A stretch of DNA of 64,000 bases from assembly GCA_017965425.1 (NCBI GenBank), contig JAGCPY010000065.1, forward strand, positions 1-64,000, given 5' to 3'. The notes under the pieces are model-generated. The model did not search any database, had not been told where the DNA came from, and saw only the letters and a list, made by a program, of their open reading frames with translations. Shown here piece after piece: positions 51,443 through 59,356 of this stretch. The position numbers were made by a program, and so were the translations under genes. Source of the DNA: Bacteroidaceae bacterium (GTDB lineage Bacteria > Bacteroidota > Bacteroidia > Bacteroidales > Bacteroidaceae). The stretch's first letter is position 1. Every line of letters starts with the position of its first letter.

Positions 51443-54124
51443 TTATTTCTTCACGATCTTACGGAAGCTTCCGTCTGCCATCCGTTCGATGCTGATGCCA
51501 CGCTGGCTGCCGTTGATGCGGCGACCGCTCAGGTCATAGGCTTCTGAAGACTGCCGTGCAGCATCCACCTTGTTAATGCCAGTGGCAGCGCCAACGTTCA
51601 GTTTCACTGGAGCACGAAGAGAACCCTTGACCAGACTGAAGGAAACGGTGCCGTCTACAGGCATCATCTCGCCAGTATTGTTGTTCACCAACTTGAAGGT
51701 TACGGATTCGCCACTGGTGCCTACAGCACTGACGAACATCTTGCCATCCACTACCACACGGCCACGGCCACGGCACTCGTCATTGACGAAAGCACCCAGA
51801 GTGTAGTCTTCGGGGTTGTCGAGACCCTGAATCTCTGCGACCATAGACATGTTGTCTGCAAAGGCGTGAACGTCATATTGGAACATGTCGGCTACTGCAC
51901 GGCGGGCAATTTGCCGTCCGGCTGCATCACCGTTGGTTTCACCCTCTGCGTCATTGACCACAGGTTCCAGATAAGGACTGAAGTTGAGAATTGTCTCTTC
52001 CACGCCGTTGCTGAAGTAGAGCAGGCCCTTGCCTTCTTTCAGAGCGAAGGTTTCGTCAGCCTTCCAGTCTCTCCCGTCGAAGGTGGCAAAGCTTTCCTGC
52101 GTTTTGATGAGGTCACCCTCAGCAAATTGGAAGTCTGGTCCAAACATGTCGCGAATGCGGTCAACGGTAATATCAAACTCATACGGATAGTTCACCCAGT
52201 TGTAGCCTGGATAGATGGTCTTGCTGGAGCCTTGCGTTGGCTTATTCGGCGACATCACGGCATCGCCACTCCACTTCACCGTAATGGCCTTGTTGGTCTT
52301 GACTTTGTACATGCCCTCGTCAGAATTCAGGGCTTTGATCTTGCCAACGTATCCATAGACGGGATCATTCCAGAGCAGTTCCTGCTGCGAACGGATTTCC
52401 ACGATGTCGCTCTGTGTAAAGAGATCGTTCACTGCGCCTCCAGGAGTGACCAGAGACAGCCATGTCCATCCTGCGCTGAGAGCTTCTTCCTTGGAAATCG
52501 TGATCTGACCGCCGCAAAGTTCCTGGCCTTGATAGGTCACCATGAAGCTGGGAGTTCCGATATAGAGGGGCAGGATATGGAATACATATACCTTCTGTCC
52601 ACTCGTAGCTGAACCTTCAGCATTCTCCTGTACGACTTCGATTTGTTTAGCATAGGGTAAAGCCTCAAAGCGGTTTTCAAACGCAATCTGCAGGTCGGCA
52701 GGATCGAAGGGCTCGTTGGCCGGGTTCGTTACATACACGTAAGCAGGTGTGTCTGAGCTTTGAATGCCTTTCTTGAAGTCTGTGATGCCAGAAGCCTTGG
52801 CTGTCACGCTCAGTGCACTGACGATGTTCACCGACACCGTGTAGCTGCTTTGGCCTTGCATAGCTGCGGAAGGAGTGATGCCATCCTTGAGGGCAACAGT
52901 CACGCGTACGCTGCCAATCTTAATGGCCTTGCCGTCTGCATCCACATACCCAGTTTCACCAAAGTCATAGGTTACCTCGCTCTTGCCGTATGCGCCCGGA
53001 TCTGTTCGCGTAGGCCATTGCAGCGTCTGGTTCGCTGCGATAGCTTCATAGACATTGCTTCCGTAGTTCACCTCGATAGTCTGGTTTGTAGGCGCGATGG
53101 TCAAGGGACGTACATAGACGGTCACTTCTATCGAAGCAGGTTCGCCCTCATAGGACTTATCTGCCGGCACAATGTTCACAGTATATTTTCCACCTTCCGT
53201 AAACCTGCCATTGGTCAGCACATCTCCTTCGCATTCTAAACTATATCCCTTATTGCTGGCATCCTCTGGCAAGATGGTGATGTGGTCTGCCATGAATGAT
53301 GCGAAGTCATCGAAGGCATAGAAATCCGTTTTGTCGAGGTCACAGGTGATGCTCGTCACCGTCACAGCCGTGATGGTCACACTAATGGTAGTCGAAATGG
53401 GGACGAATTGCCTGTTGACGCCTTTGGGATCACCATAGGTCACATAGAGAATCACACCATAATTGGCTTCTTCAGCGGGTGTGACGGTCAATTTGGTGCC
53501 ATTGAACGACAGCTCATTCGTATAGTTTACATTCCACTCGTAATTGACCGGGCTGATGATAAAGCTCTCGCCAAGCGGCTCGTAAGCCCTGTCAGGCGTG
53601 CTGTAGGACAGCGTGATATACTGCGCCAGATCCTCTGTGTAGGGGAAAGCAGATGCAGCCTGGTTGATGGTGATAGTCTCAGGCAGCGTCACGTCCATCA
53701 CAGCGTCCAGGTTCAGCGTAAGTTGCTGGGCTTCACCCGTGAAAGTCGCTTTCGTCTTGAACTCATACTCGATGTTGTCGTAGAAGGCACGGATCGTGAT
53801 TTCTTTACCCACTTCACTTTCTTTGCCGTTCGTACCATCGTCACCCCATACACGCAGGACGAAGTATTCCGTTCCTATTGTACCTTCTGCAACGACAACC
53901 GGTTCGGTGGTATTGACAGATACACGGCATTCTTCACCGATGAACGCAGCCAGCTCCAGGCCACTGTTGGCTGTAGCAAGCTCACCATTGATGTTCACCT
54001 GGACATTAAGAGGCGTTGAGGTCGGATAGAGACGCTCTGGGTTCGACGGACCCTGCCAGTGTTGCGCCATTGCTGCCAACGGGAGCAAAAGCGCCATTGC
54101 TGTTAAAAGATTTTTAATGTTCAT
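51443..54124 (-). CDS. Large secreted surface protein, paralogue of the next cluster gene
   Basis: An 893-residue protein with signal peptide MNIKNLLTAMALLLPLAAMA. The module ELAAFIGEECRVSVNTTE...FVLRVWGDDG is at about 55-130 and again near 775-850 (LGAFVNDECRGRGRVVVDGK). Between them are MBG/Ig-like strands (about 265-420: SVTITAVTVTSITCDLDKTD, TIEVNYGSNVYEA). A Trp-rich module (WTWLSLVTPGG, VEIRSQQELLWNDPVYGYVG) lies near 570-720. The tail AYDLSGRRINGSQRGISIER plus a basic end is a Prevotella-type sorting domain. It is the first gene of the cluster, preceded by a promoter. Confidence 0.85.
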   Translation of the reverse strand: MNIKNLLTAMALLLPLAAMAQHWQGPSNPERLYPTSTPLNVQVNINGELATANSGLELAAFIGEECRVSVNTTEPVVVAEGTIGTEYFVLRVWGDDGTNGKESEVGKEITIRAFYDNIEYEFKTKATFTGEAQQLTLNLDAVMDVTLPETITINQAASAFPYTEDLAQYITLSYSTPDRAYEPLGESFIISPVNYEWNVNYTNELSFNGTKLTVTPAEEANYGVILYVTYGDPKGVNRQFVPISTTISVTITAVTVTSITCDLDKTDFYAFDDFASFMADHITILPEDASNKGYSLECEGDVLTNGRFTEGGKYTVNIVPADKSYEGEPASIEVTVYVRPLTIAPTNQTIEVNYGSNVYEAIAANQTLQWPTRTDPGAYGKSEVTYDFGETGYVDADGKAIKIGSVRVTVALKDGITPSAAMQGQSSYTVSVNIVSALSVTAKASGITDFKKGIQSSDTPAYVYVTNPANEPFDPADLQIAFENRFEALPYAKQIEVVQENAEGSATSGQKVYVFHILPLYIGTPSFMVTYQGQELCGGQITISKEEALSAGWTWLSLVTPGGAVNDLFTQSDIVEIRSQQELLWNDPVYGYVGKIKALNSDEGMYKVKTNKAITVKWSGDAVMSPNKPTQGSSKTIYPGYNWVNYPYEFDITVDRIRDMFGPDFQFAEGDLIKTQESFATFDGRDWKADETFALKEGKGLLYFSNGVEETILNFSPYLEPVVNDAEGETNGDAAGRQIARRAVADMFQYDVHAFADNMSMVAEIQGLDNPEDYTLGAFVNDECRGRGRVVVDGKMFVSAVGTSGESVTFKLVNNNTGEMMPVDGTVSFSLVKGSLRAPVKLNVGAATGINKVDAARQSSEAYDLSGRRINGSQRGISIERMADGSFRKIVKK

Positions 54125-54221
54125 AAGGAAATACTTTAAAAGTGAGTAAAATACGTTATTTCAATAAGTTATGTTGTGGTTAGTGTGATAAAAAACAGCT
54201 TTCAGGTACATTTTAATGGCA

Positions 54222-54252
54222 CAAAGTTAAACTTATTTTAAATATCAACCAA
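54222..54252 (-). promoter_or_regulatory. Promoter of the secreted-protein cluster
   Basis: On the minus strand TTGG (54252-54249) stands 19 bases before TAACTTTG (54229-54222). The -7 box is perfect and the -33 box has one mismatch. The leader to ATG 54124 would be about 90 bases. Confidence 0.65.
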
Positions 54253-54538
54253 GTTTTTTTGAAATAATCTACGTTTTTATTAAAAAAAAGTATGACACTC
54301 ATATCCTGCACGCATGAAAAGGAAGCCTTCACCAACCATGAAAAAGGCTCAGAAAGATGTCCTACTCAGGAATTTTCAAAAACGCCCATCACATCCATCA
54401 CTCCTTCCATCAGCAATCATAATATCAAGTATTCATGAGTGATGGCTGGTAGTGATAGACGAGGGACAGAAGTGATGGATATTTTCCGTTTATCGCACTT
54501 CTTTATAATAATAATGTCAAATGCCGCTAGCATAATAT

Positions 54539-54668
54539 GAGTCCACTTGAAAAAGTACTGAAAGGACTGTAGCACTCAGCCCAAGGCAGCGCCCTAAGTC
54601 ATAATCAAACAGTTACATTACGCCCTGCAAAGGCGGAAGCATTTATTATGACTTTTTCAAGTGGACTC
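54539..54668. mobile_element. 130-bp MITE-like element with perfect 18-bp inverted ends
   Basis: GAGTCCACTTGAAAAAGT at 54539-54556 is perfectly inverted at 54651-54668. The flanks read TAATAT and TAATAC, close to a short target duplication. Inside are an AGCCCAAGGCAGCGCCCT palindrome and CGCCCTGCAAAGGCGG. No transposase is present, so it would depend on one supplied elsewhere. Confidence 0.7.
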
Positions 54669-54881
54669 TAATACCAAGAAAACCCAAAGTGCTAATCTGA
54701 TGACAAACTACCCCCTCTGGCCAAATATGCGCCCCCAAAATGTGGCAATAATGAGGACATTCATGTCAATCCACCTCTACCGGAGTCTTAACGGTCAGAT
54801 GAAAGAGCGTTTTCCGTTCTCTCGCTCAATGAGCTCCCGCCGCCTCCCGCATCCCCTCCTCCTGCTTTTAGTGTCAAATCC

Positions 54882-55112
54882 CTCAATTCCTCACCTTTCA
54901 CCTCAATCAGTTATTATACAGACGCTTATGGGTGAGGGATAGGTGAGGAATAGGTGAGGGATGGTGAGGGATTGACGAAAATGAAGATAGAAACACGCAG
55001 AAAATAGCCCCGATGCTACGGATTCCTCACCATCCCTCACCTATCCCTCACCGAAGTCTCACCCGTAAACATCTGTATGATAGCCGATTGATGTGAAAGG
55101 TGAGGAATTGAG
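54882..55112. repeat. Very long hairpin (arms about 95 bp)
   Basis: The outer 20 bases (54882-54901 and 55093-55112) are perfectly complementary. The next 35 (54902-54936 with 55058-55092) pair with scattered, mostly transition-type differences, and inner GGTGAGGGATGG-rich segments pair out of strict register. The loop is about 45 bases. A T6 run at 55115-55120 follows on the plus strand. Confidence 0.8.
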
Positions 55113-55178
55113 ACTTTTTTGAGAAAAACACATAGTATCAGGAGCGAAGAAGCTGTTCATGCCGCTGGAAGGTGTATG

Positions 55179-55222
55179 CCTTCCATGCGGAACGTGTACA
55201 CCTTCCAGGTGGAACGTCTAAA
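55179..55222. repeat. Two 22-bp tandem repeats (CCTTCCAnnnGGAACGT)
   Basis: Units 55179-55200 and 55201-55222 share CCTTCCA, GGAACGT and an A-rich end; a degenerate half unit precedes and CTTTCC follows. Period and TTCCA/GGAA palindrome match the 16740 repeats. Confidence 0.7.
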
Positions 55223-55228
55223 CTTTCC

Positions 55229-55523
55229 TATTGCTGTCCGGTAAACTTATAGTCGGTACCTCATCATGCCCTTCTATATAGGTTTTTATCATTGATTCCG
55301 CCTTAAGGAGGCTTGGAAGAATGGCCTAAAAGGCCAACAGCATATAGCCCAGGGCAGCGCTCTGGGTAGAAGGAGGTGAACGGAAGCACCCCGAAGGGGC
55401 AAAAAAATGATAATCAACGCTTTTTACCTTTCATGGCGACTTTACTCTATGCCCCATCCCCGGGGCGCTGCCCTGGGCTATGGGGTCATTGGCCTTTTAG
55501 GCCGTTTTTACCGGACTCCAATA
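55229..55523. mobile_element. 295-bp element with 17-bp terminal inverted repeats
   Basis: The left end TATTGCTGTCCGGTAAA (55229-55245) is inverted at 55507-55523 with two mismatches. The first 98 bases are strongly similar to 17139-17235. Inside are two REP-like palindromes (around 55345 and 55472, AGCCCAGGGCAGCG type) and complementary GGCCTAAAAGGCC/GGCCTTTTAGGCC segments. It encodes no transposase and looks like a non-autonomous or decayed insertion element. Confidence 0.65.
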
Positions 55524-55570
55524 ATTTTCATATTTCATCCCCCCAATCCCCACATTTTCTCCCTTTTCTT

Positions 55571-55601
55571 TTTTCCCTTCCCCAACTTTTCGCTATCTTT
55601 G
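55571..55601 (+). promoter_or_regulatory. Possible promoter of the defence module
   Basis: TATCTTTG at 55594-55601 matches the -7 consensus. The -33 region (about 55570-55574) is TTTT instead of TTTG within a T-rich tract. Transcription would start near 55608 and give a leader of about 330 bases. Confidence 0.5.
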
Positions 55602-55615
55602 TCGCGCTTTCGGAC

Positions 55616-55684
55616 ATGAAGCGTCCTCCTCGCAGGCCGCAGAAACTCAGCGAAGGTGTCCGGATCAAATCTTATTGGAATTAG
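55616..55684 (+). CDS. Possible 22-residue leader peptide
   Basis: ATG 55616 to TAG 55684 encodes a basic peptide (MKRPPRRPQKLSEGVRIKSY, then Trp-Asn), starting a few bases after the predicted transcription start. Short upstream peptides with many Arg/Pro codons can control downstream expression by ribosome pausing. It may equally be the tail of a lost gene, since the frame is open upstream to 55376. No family is recognised. Confidence 0.3.
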   Translation: MKRPPRRPQKLSEGVRIKSYWN

Positions 55685-55710
55685 TAACTTACAGCATTAA
55701 TGTTGTTGGT

Positions 55711-55876
55711 ATATATCTGGGAACGTGAGAAATTCAAAGATATACATACTACCTAAACGACAAGTTAATGCCTATGCGATAGCGTAGGCACAACTTATCA
55801 GGTAGTATAGGCAATTCTCACGGCCTCCAGATATGGATAAGTAGCGTGACCTACGCTATTTCCATGTCCGGAGGCC
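55711..55876 (+). ncRNA. Structured leader RNA with two competing folds
   Basis: Fold 1 nests four helices: 55713-55720/55827-55834, 55725-55734/55813-55821 (one bulge), 55746-55754/55800-55808 (9 bp perfect), and an apical arm 55762-55766/55792-55796 continuing as 55769-55777/55782-55790. A separate hairpin is 55842-55847/55853-55858. Fold 2 pairs 55822-55837 with 55861-55876 (16 positions, one mismatch and one G-U) and excludes the first helix of fold 1. The U-G pair at 55775/55784 is allowed only in plus-strand RNA. It ends about 65 bases before the helicase start. I do not recognise an Rfam family. Confidence 0.6.
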
Positions 55877-55941
55877 TGCCGTTGGAAAAGCCTATAAACT
55901 TACCGATAACGTGTGTGCTGATTAAAAACGTTATCGCAACT

Positions 55942-58900
55942 ATGTCCAGAATTTACGACAACATAGAGTCGAAATTCACACAGGGCTTGCAGAACATCAT
56001 CACGAATGTGGGCGTGAAGCGTGTGGATTTCTGTGTCGGTTATTTCAATCTTCGAGGTTGGAACCTCGTGGTAAATCAGATTGATGATTTGCCTGGCGAC
56101 TATGTCTATGAGGGCAATCAGCAGCAACTGCGCTATTGCCGTTTGCTCATTGGGATGCACCAGCCTGATCAGGAGCTGGTCCGTCGATTATACTCAGCAC
56201 AGCATCTGCCCGACAGCAATTACGCAAGCCAATGCAAGATGGAGATTGCCCGTGATTTCAAACGTCAGCTCCTGCTTGGCCTTCCGACCAAGCAGGATGA
56301 GTGGACTCTCCGTCGCCTTTCTGCACAGCTTAAAGAAGATAAAGTATGCGTAAAACTCTATGTGGCTGAACCGCTCCATGCAAAGCTCTATCTTGCCCAC
56401 CGACCCGATGACAACTTCAATAAGATTCAAGCCATCATGGGAAGCAGCAACCTCACCTACTCAGGTTTGACTAAGCAGGGTGAGTTGAATGCAGAATTTG
56501 GCGACAGCGATGATGCGCAGCGATTCTCTGATTGGTTTGAAGACCGTTGGAACGACCGCTTCTGCATTGACATCACCAAGGAACTCATCGAGGCGATTGA
56601 CAACAGCTGGGCAGGCGAGGAAATCATACCACCTTATTATATTTATCTGAAGACAGCCTTTCACCTCAGCGCAGATGCTCGTTCGGGAATAAAGGAATTC
56701 ACGCTACCTCCTGAATTCCAACGTGAACTCTTCGACTTCCAGCAAACCGCCGTCAAGATAGCAGCCCGCCACCTGAACAGCGAGAAACGTGGTGGGGCCA
56801 TGATAGGTGATGTCGTAGGATTGGGTAAGACCATCACAGCCTGTGCCATCGCTAAGATCTATGAGATGACCTTCGCCAGCAGTACCCTTATCATCTGCCC
56901 TGCTAACCTTCAGGATATGTGGGATAAGTATCGTCGCCGTTACGACCTCAAGGCTGACATCTGGTCCATGGCCAAACCCATCGATGTGGACAATGCTCGC
57001 TACTACCGCTTGATTATCGTGGACGAAAGCCATAACCTGCGCAATGCTTCGGGCAAACGCTATCAGAACATAAAACAGCTCATAGAACATCAGGATTGCA
57101 AGGTCCTGCTTCTCACCGCCACCCCCTATAATAAGGATTTCTCGGATCTGGCAGCCCAACTAAAGTTGTTCATCAGCGAGGACGATGACCTTGGTATCCG
57201 TCCCGAAGAGTATATTCGTGAGTTGGGTGGCGACCGAGCCTTCCTGCAGCAACATTCTGAAGTCTTCATCCGCAGCATTAAAGCTTTCGAGAAGAGTCCT
57301 TATGCCGACGACTGGATGGAACTGATGAAGCTGTTCCTCGTGCGTCGAACACGTACTTTCATCAAAGAAAACTATGCCAAGACCGACCCGAAGAACGGTC
57401 GAAAATACTTGGAATTCAATGATGGGCGGCGCAACTATTTCCCTGACCGAGTTCCCAAGGCCATCAAGTTCAAGACGGTGAGCGGCGACCAATACAGCCG
57501 CCTCTATAGTGAGGAGATGATCAGCATGATGGAAGAATTGCGCCTGCCACGATATGGGCTCTCCGGTTACGAGGATATGGTCAAGATAACGACAGCCCCA
57601 GAGCGTGACAAGCGTCTGTTGGAAAACCTGTCCCGTGCCGGACAGCGGATGATGGGATTCTGTAAGAGCACCTTCTTCAAACGCATTGACAGTAGTGGTT
57701 TCTCCTTCCTGCTGACACTCTATCGCCACATTCTTCGAAATGCAGTCTTCATGTATGCCATCGAGAACAAGTTGCCATTGCCCATCGGCGACGAGAATGA
57801 ACTACCCGAGACGTTCATCGAAGACGAGGATATTAATGATATCTTTGACCACGACAATGATGAGGAAGACCGCATGGGCGGCGACGGGTTGATAGAGATT
57901 CCGACCGACATGAAAATCTATATGGCGAAAGCCCGAGAATACTACAATATACTTAGTGGCAAGAACAATGTGGATTGGCTGGATTCCACGTATTTCAGAC
58001 GTTCGCTGAAGACACATCTCAAGCAAGACTGCGAACGACTGATAAAGATGATAGAGCTCTGTGGCAAGTGGAACCCCTCTACCGACCAGAAACTCAATGA
58101 ACTACAGGAATTGCTCACGAAACTGCATGGCAAGGAGAAAGTCCTCGTGTTCACGCAATATTCCGACACGGCCAACTACATCTATCGCCAGTTGCGGAGG
58201 CGTGGCTTCCAGCAAATCGGCAGAGCTACAGGCGCCAGTTCCAATCCGACCTCCATCGTCGAGCATTTCTCGCCATTGTCCAACAAAGCAGAGATCTCGG
58301 CAGCCAACGAACTGCGCATCCTGGTCGCCACCGATGTGCTGTCCGAAGGTCAGAACCTGCAGGACAGCCACGTCATCGTCAACTATGACCTTCCATGGGC
58401 CATCATCAGATTAATCCAACGTGCCGGCCGTGTGGACCGTATCGGTCAGGAAGCCGAACAGATCTTCTGCTACTCATTCTTCCCCGCTGACCAGGTGGAG
58501 AACATCATACGACTGCGTCAACGGCTCAACGACCGCATCAACGAGAATGCCAGCATCGTCGGCAGCGATGAGGTGTTCTTTGAAGGCAACGCTCAGAATC
58601 TTACAGATATGTATAATGAGAAAAGTGGGGTGCTTGATGACGATGAGGATGACAGCGATGTCGATTTGGCTTCCTACGCCTACCAGATTTGGAAGAACGC
58701 AACAGATGCCAACCCTCGCCTGAAACAGATTATTCCCGAACTCTCCGACGTCATCTATTCCACAAAGAAAGCTTCCGATGCGCTGCATGACGGCGTTATC
58801 ACATACATCAAGACGCACAACGACTACGATGTACTCTCCTGGTACAACTCCAAAGGCGAAATCATCAGTCAGTCGCAGAAGAAAATCCTTCAAGCACTGG

Positions 58901-59322
58901 CCTGCGCAGCCAATGAACCTGCAGTGGAGCCCCTTGATAATCACTTTGACCTCGTGGAGAAAGCGGTAGAGAATACGAAGAACGAGAACACCAACGTCAG
59001 CGGCATCCTCGGTAATCGCTTCAGCACACGCTATCGGATTATTGACTTGCTGCAGAACTACTACGAACGCCCCCTAGACCTCTTCTTCTCTGAAGAGAAA
59101 CGGCAGCTGCTCAAATTGGCCATCGACGACATCTACAATTTCCAGTTCGTAGAAAGCACCAAGGTCATATTGGGACGTCTGCTACGGGTCAGCACCAACG
59201 ATGACATCGTAGATACGGTGCTGGAGATGTACAAGAACGGTACCCTCTGCCGCATTGACCATGACCATGCGGAGCACAAAGACCCCACCATTATCTGTTC
59301 GATGGGACTGAATTTTAACTAA
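55942..59322 (+). CDS. PLD-like and SNF2-type helicase protein
   Basis: The 1126-residue protein begins with a phospholipase-D-like (HKD-type) nuclease domain: LHAKLYL (H146, K148) and GSSNLTYSGL (about 167-176). A SNF2/superfamily 2 helicase follows: GDVVGLGKT (Walker A, K296), DESHN (D361), TATPYN, and the second lobe with LVATDVLSEGQNLQ (about 793) and QRAGRVDRIGQ (about 826-836). Such proteins are found in restriction and DISARM-like defence loci and are expected to move on DNA powered by ATP. ATG 55942 begins the conserved domain; an in-frame start at 55846 lies within the structured RNA. The methyltransferase follows after 34 bases. Confidence 0.87.
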   Translation: MSRIYDNIESKFTQGLQNIITNVGVKRVDFCVGYFNLRGWNLVVNQIDDLPGDYVYEGNQQQLRYCRLLIGMHQPDQELVRRLYSAQHLPDSNYASQCKMEIARDFKRQLLLGLPTKQDEWTLRRLSAQLKEDKVCVKLYVAEPLHAKLYLAHRPDDNFNKIQAIMGSSNLTYSGLTKQGELNAEFGDSDDAQRFSDWFEDRWNDRFCIDITKELIEAIDNSWAGEEIIPPYYIYLKTAFHLSADARSGIKEFTLPPEFQRELFDFQQTAVKIAARHLNSEKRGGAMIGDVVGLGKTITACAIAKIYEMTFASSTLIICPANLQDMWDKYRRRYDLKADIWSMAKPIDVDNARYYRLIIVDESHNLRNASGKRYQNIKQLIEHQDCKVLLLTATPYNKDFSDLAAQLKLFISEDDDLGIRPEEYIRELGGDRAFLQQHSEVFIRSIKAFEKSPYADDWMELMKLFLVRRTRTFIKENYAKTDPKNGRKYLEFNDGRRNYFPDRVPKAIKFKTVSGDQYSRLYSEEMISMMEELRLPRYGLSGYEDMVKITTAPERDKRLLENLSRAGQRMMGFCKSTFFKRIDSSGFSFLLTLYRHILRNAVFMYAIENKLPLPIGDENELPETFIEDEDINDIFDHDNDEEDRMGGDGLIEIPTDMKIYMAKAREYYNILSGKNNVDWLDSTYFRRSLKTHLKQDCERLIKMIELCGKWNPSTDQKLNELQELLTKLHGKEKVLVFTQYSDTANYIYRQLRRRGFQQIGRATGASSNPTSIVEHFSPLSNKAEISAANELRILVATDVLSEGQNLQDSHVIVNYDLPWAIIRLIQRAGRVDRIGQEAEQIFCYSFFPADQVENIIRLRQRLNDRINENASIVGSDEVFFEGNAQNLTDMYNEKSGVLDDDEDDSDVDLASYAYQIWKNATDANPRLKQIIPELSDVIYSTKKASDALHDGVITYIKTHNDYDVLSWYNSKGEIISQSQKKILQALACAANEPAVEPLDNHFDLVEKAVENTKNENTNVSGILGNRFSTRYRIIDLLQNYYERPLDLFFSEEKRQLLKLAIDDIYNFQFVESTKVILGRLLRVSTNDDIVDTVLEMYKNGTLCRIDHDHAEHKDPTIICSMGLNFN

Positions 59323-59324
59323 TA

Positions 59325-59353
59325 ACTTGTCAACTCATCAACTCGTCAACTAA
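59325..59353 (+). repeat. TCAACT(C/T) spacer repeat
   Basis: The 34-base spacer before the methyltransferase consists of four near-copies of (G/C/A)TCAACT, at 8-9 base period. It is analogous to the CGTTAT spacers elsewhere but of different sequence. Confidence 0.6.
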
Positions 59354-59356
59354 CTC

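Larger units (their letters stand above)
54253..55593. other. Repeat-dense intergenic stretch
   Basis: No protein gene is supported here. The stretch carries an inverted pair at 54393-54402/54471-54480 (ATCCATCACT), a 129-bp element, a very long hairpin, 22-bp repeats, and a 295-bp element with terminal inverted repeats, each listed separately. A 93-codon plus frame at 54661-54942 starts inside the first element, has no family resemblance, and is not considered real. Confidence 0.6.

Noticed and set aside
54661-54942. A 93-residue protein gene
   Set aside because: The start lies inside the inverted end of the 130-bp element, the 3' half runs through the long hairpin, and the product is low-complexity Pro/Leu/Ser.
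55640-55680. tRNA-like sequence (GGATCAAATC resembling a T-loop)
   Set aside because: No acceptor stem, D-arm or anticodon arm can be drawn around it.
55711-55876. Retron, tmRNA, 6S or group II intron RNA
   Set aside because: No reverse transcriptase is nearby, no tag peptide frame or domain V-like hairpin is visible, and the pairing does not follow the 6S pattern.
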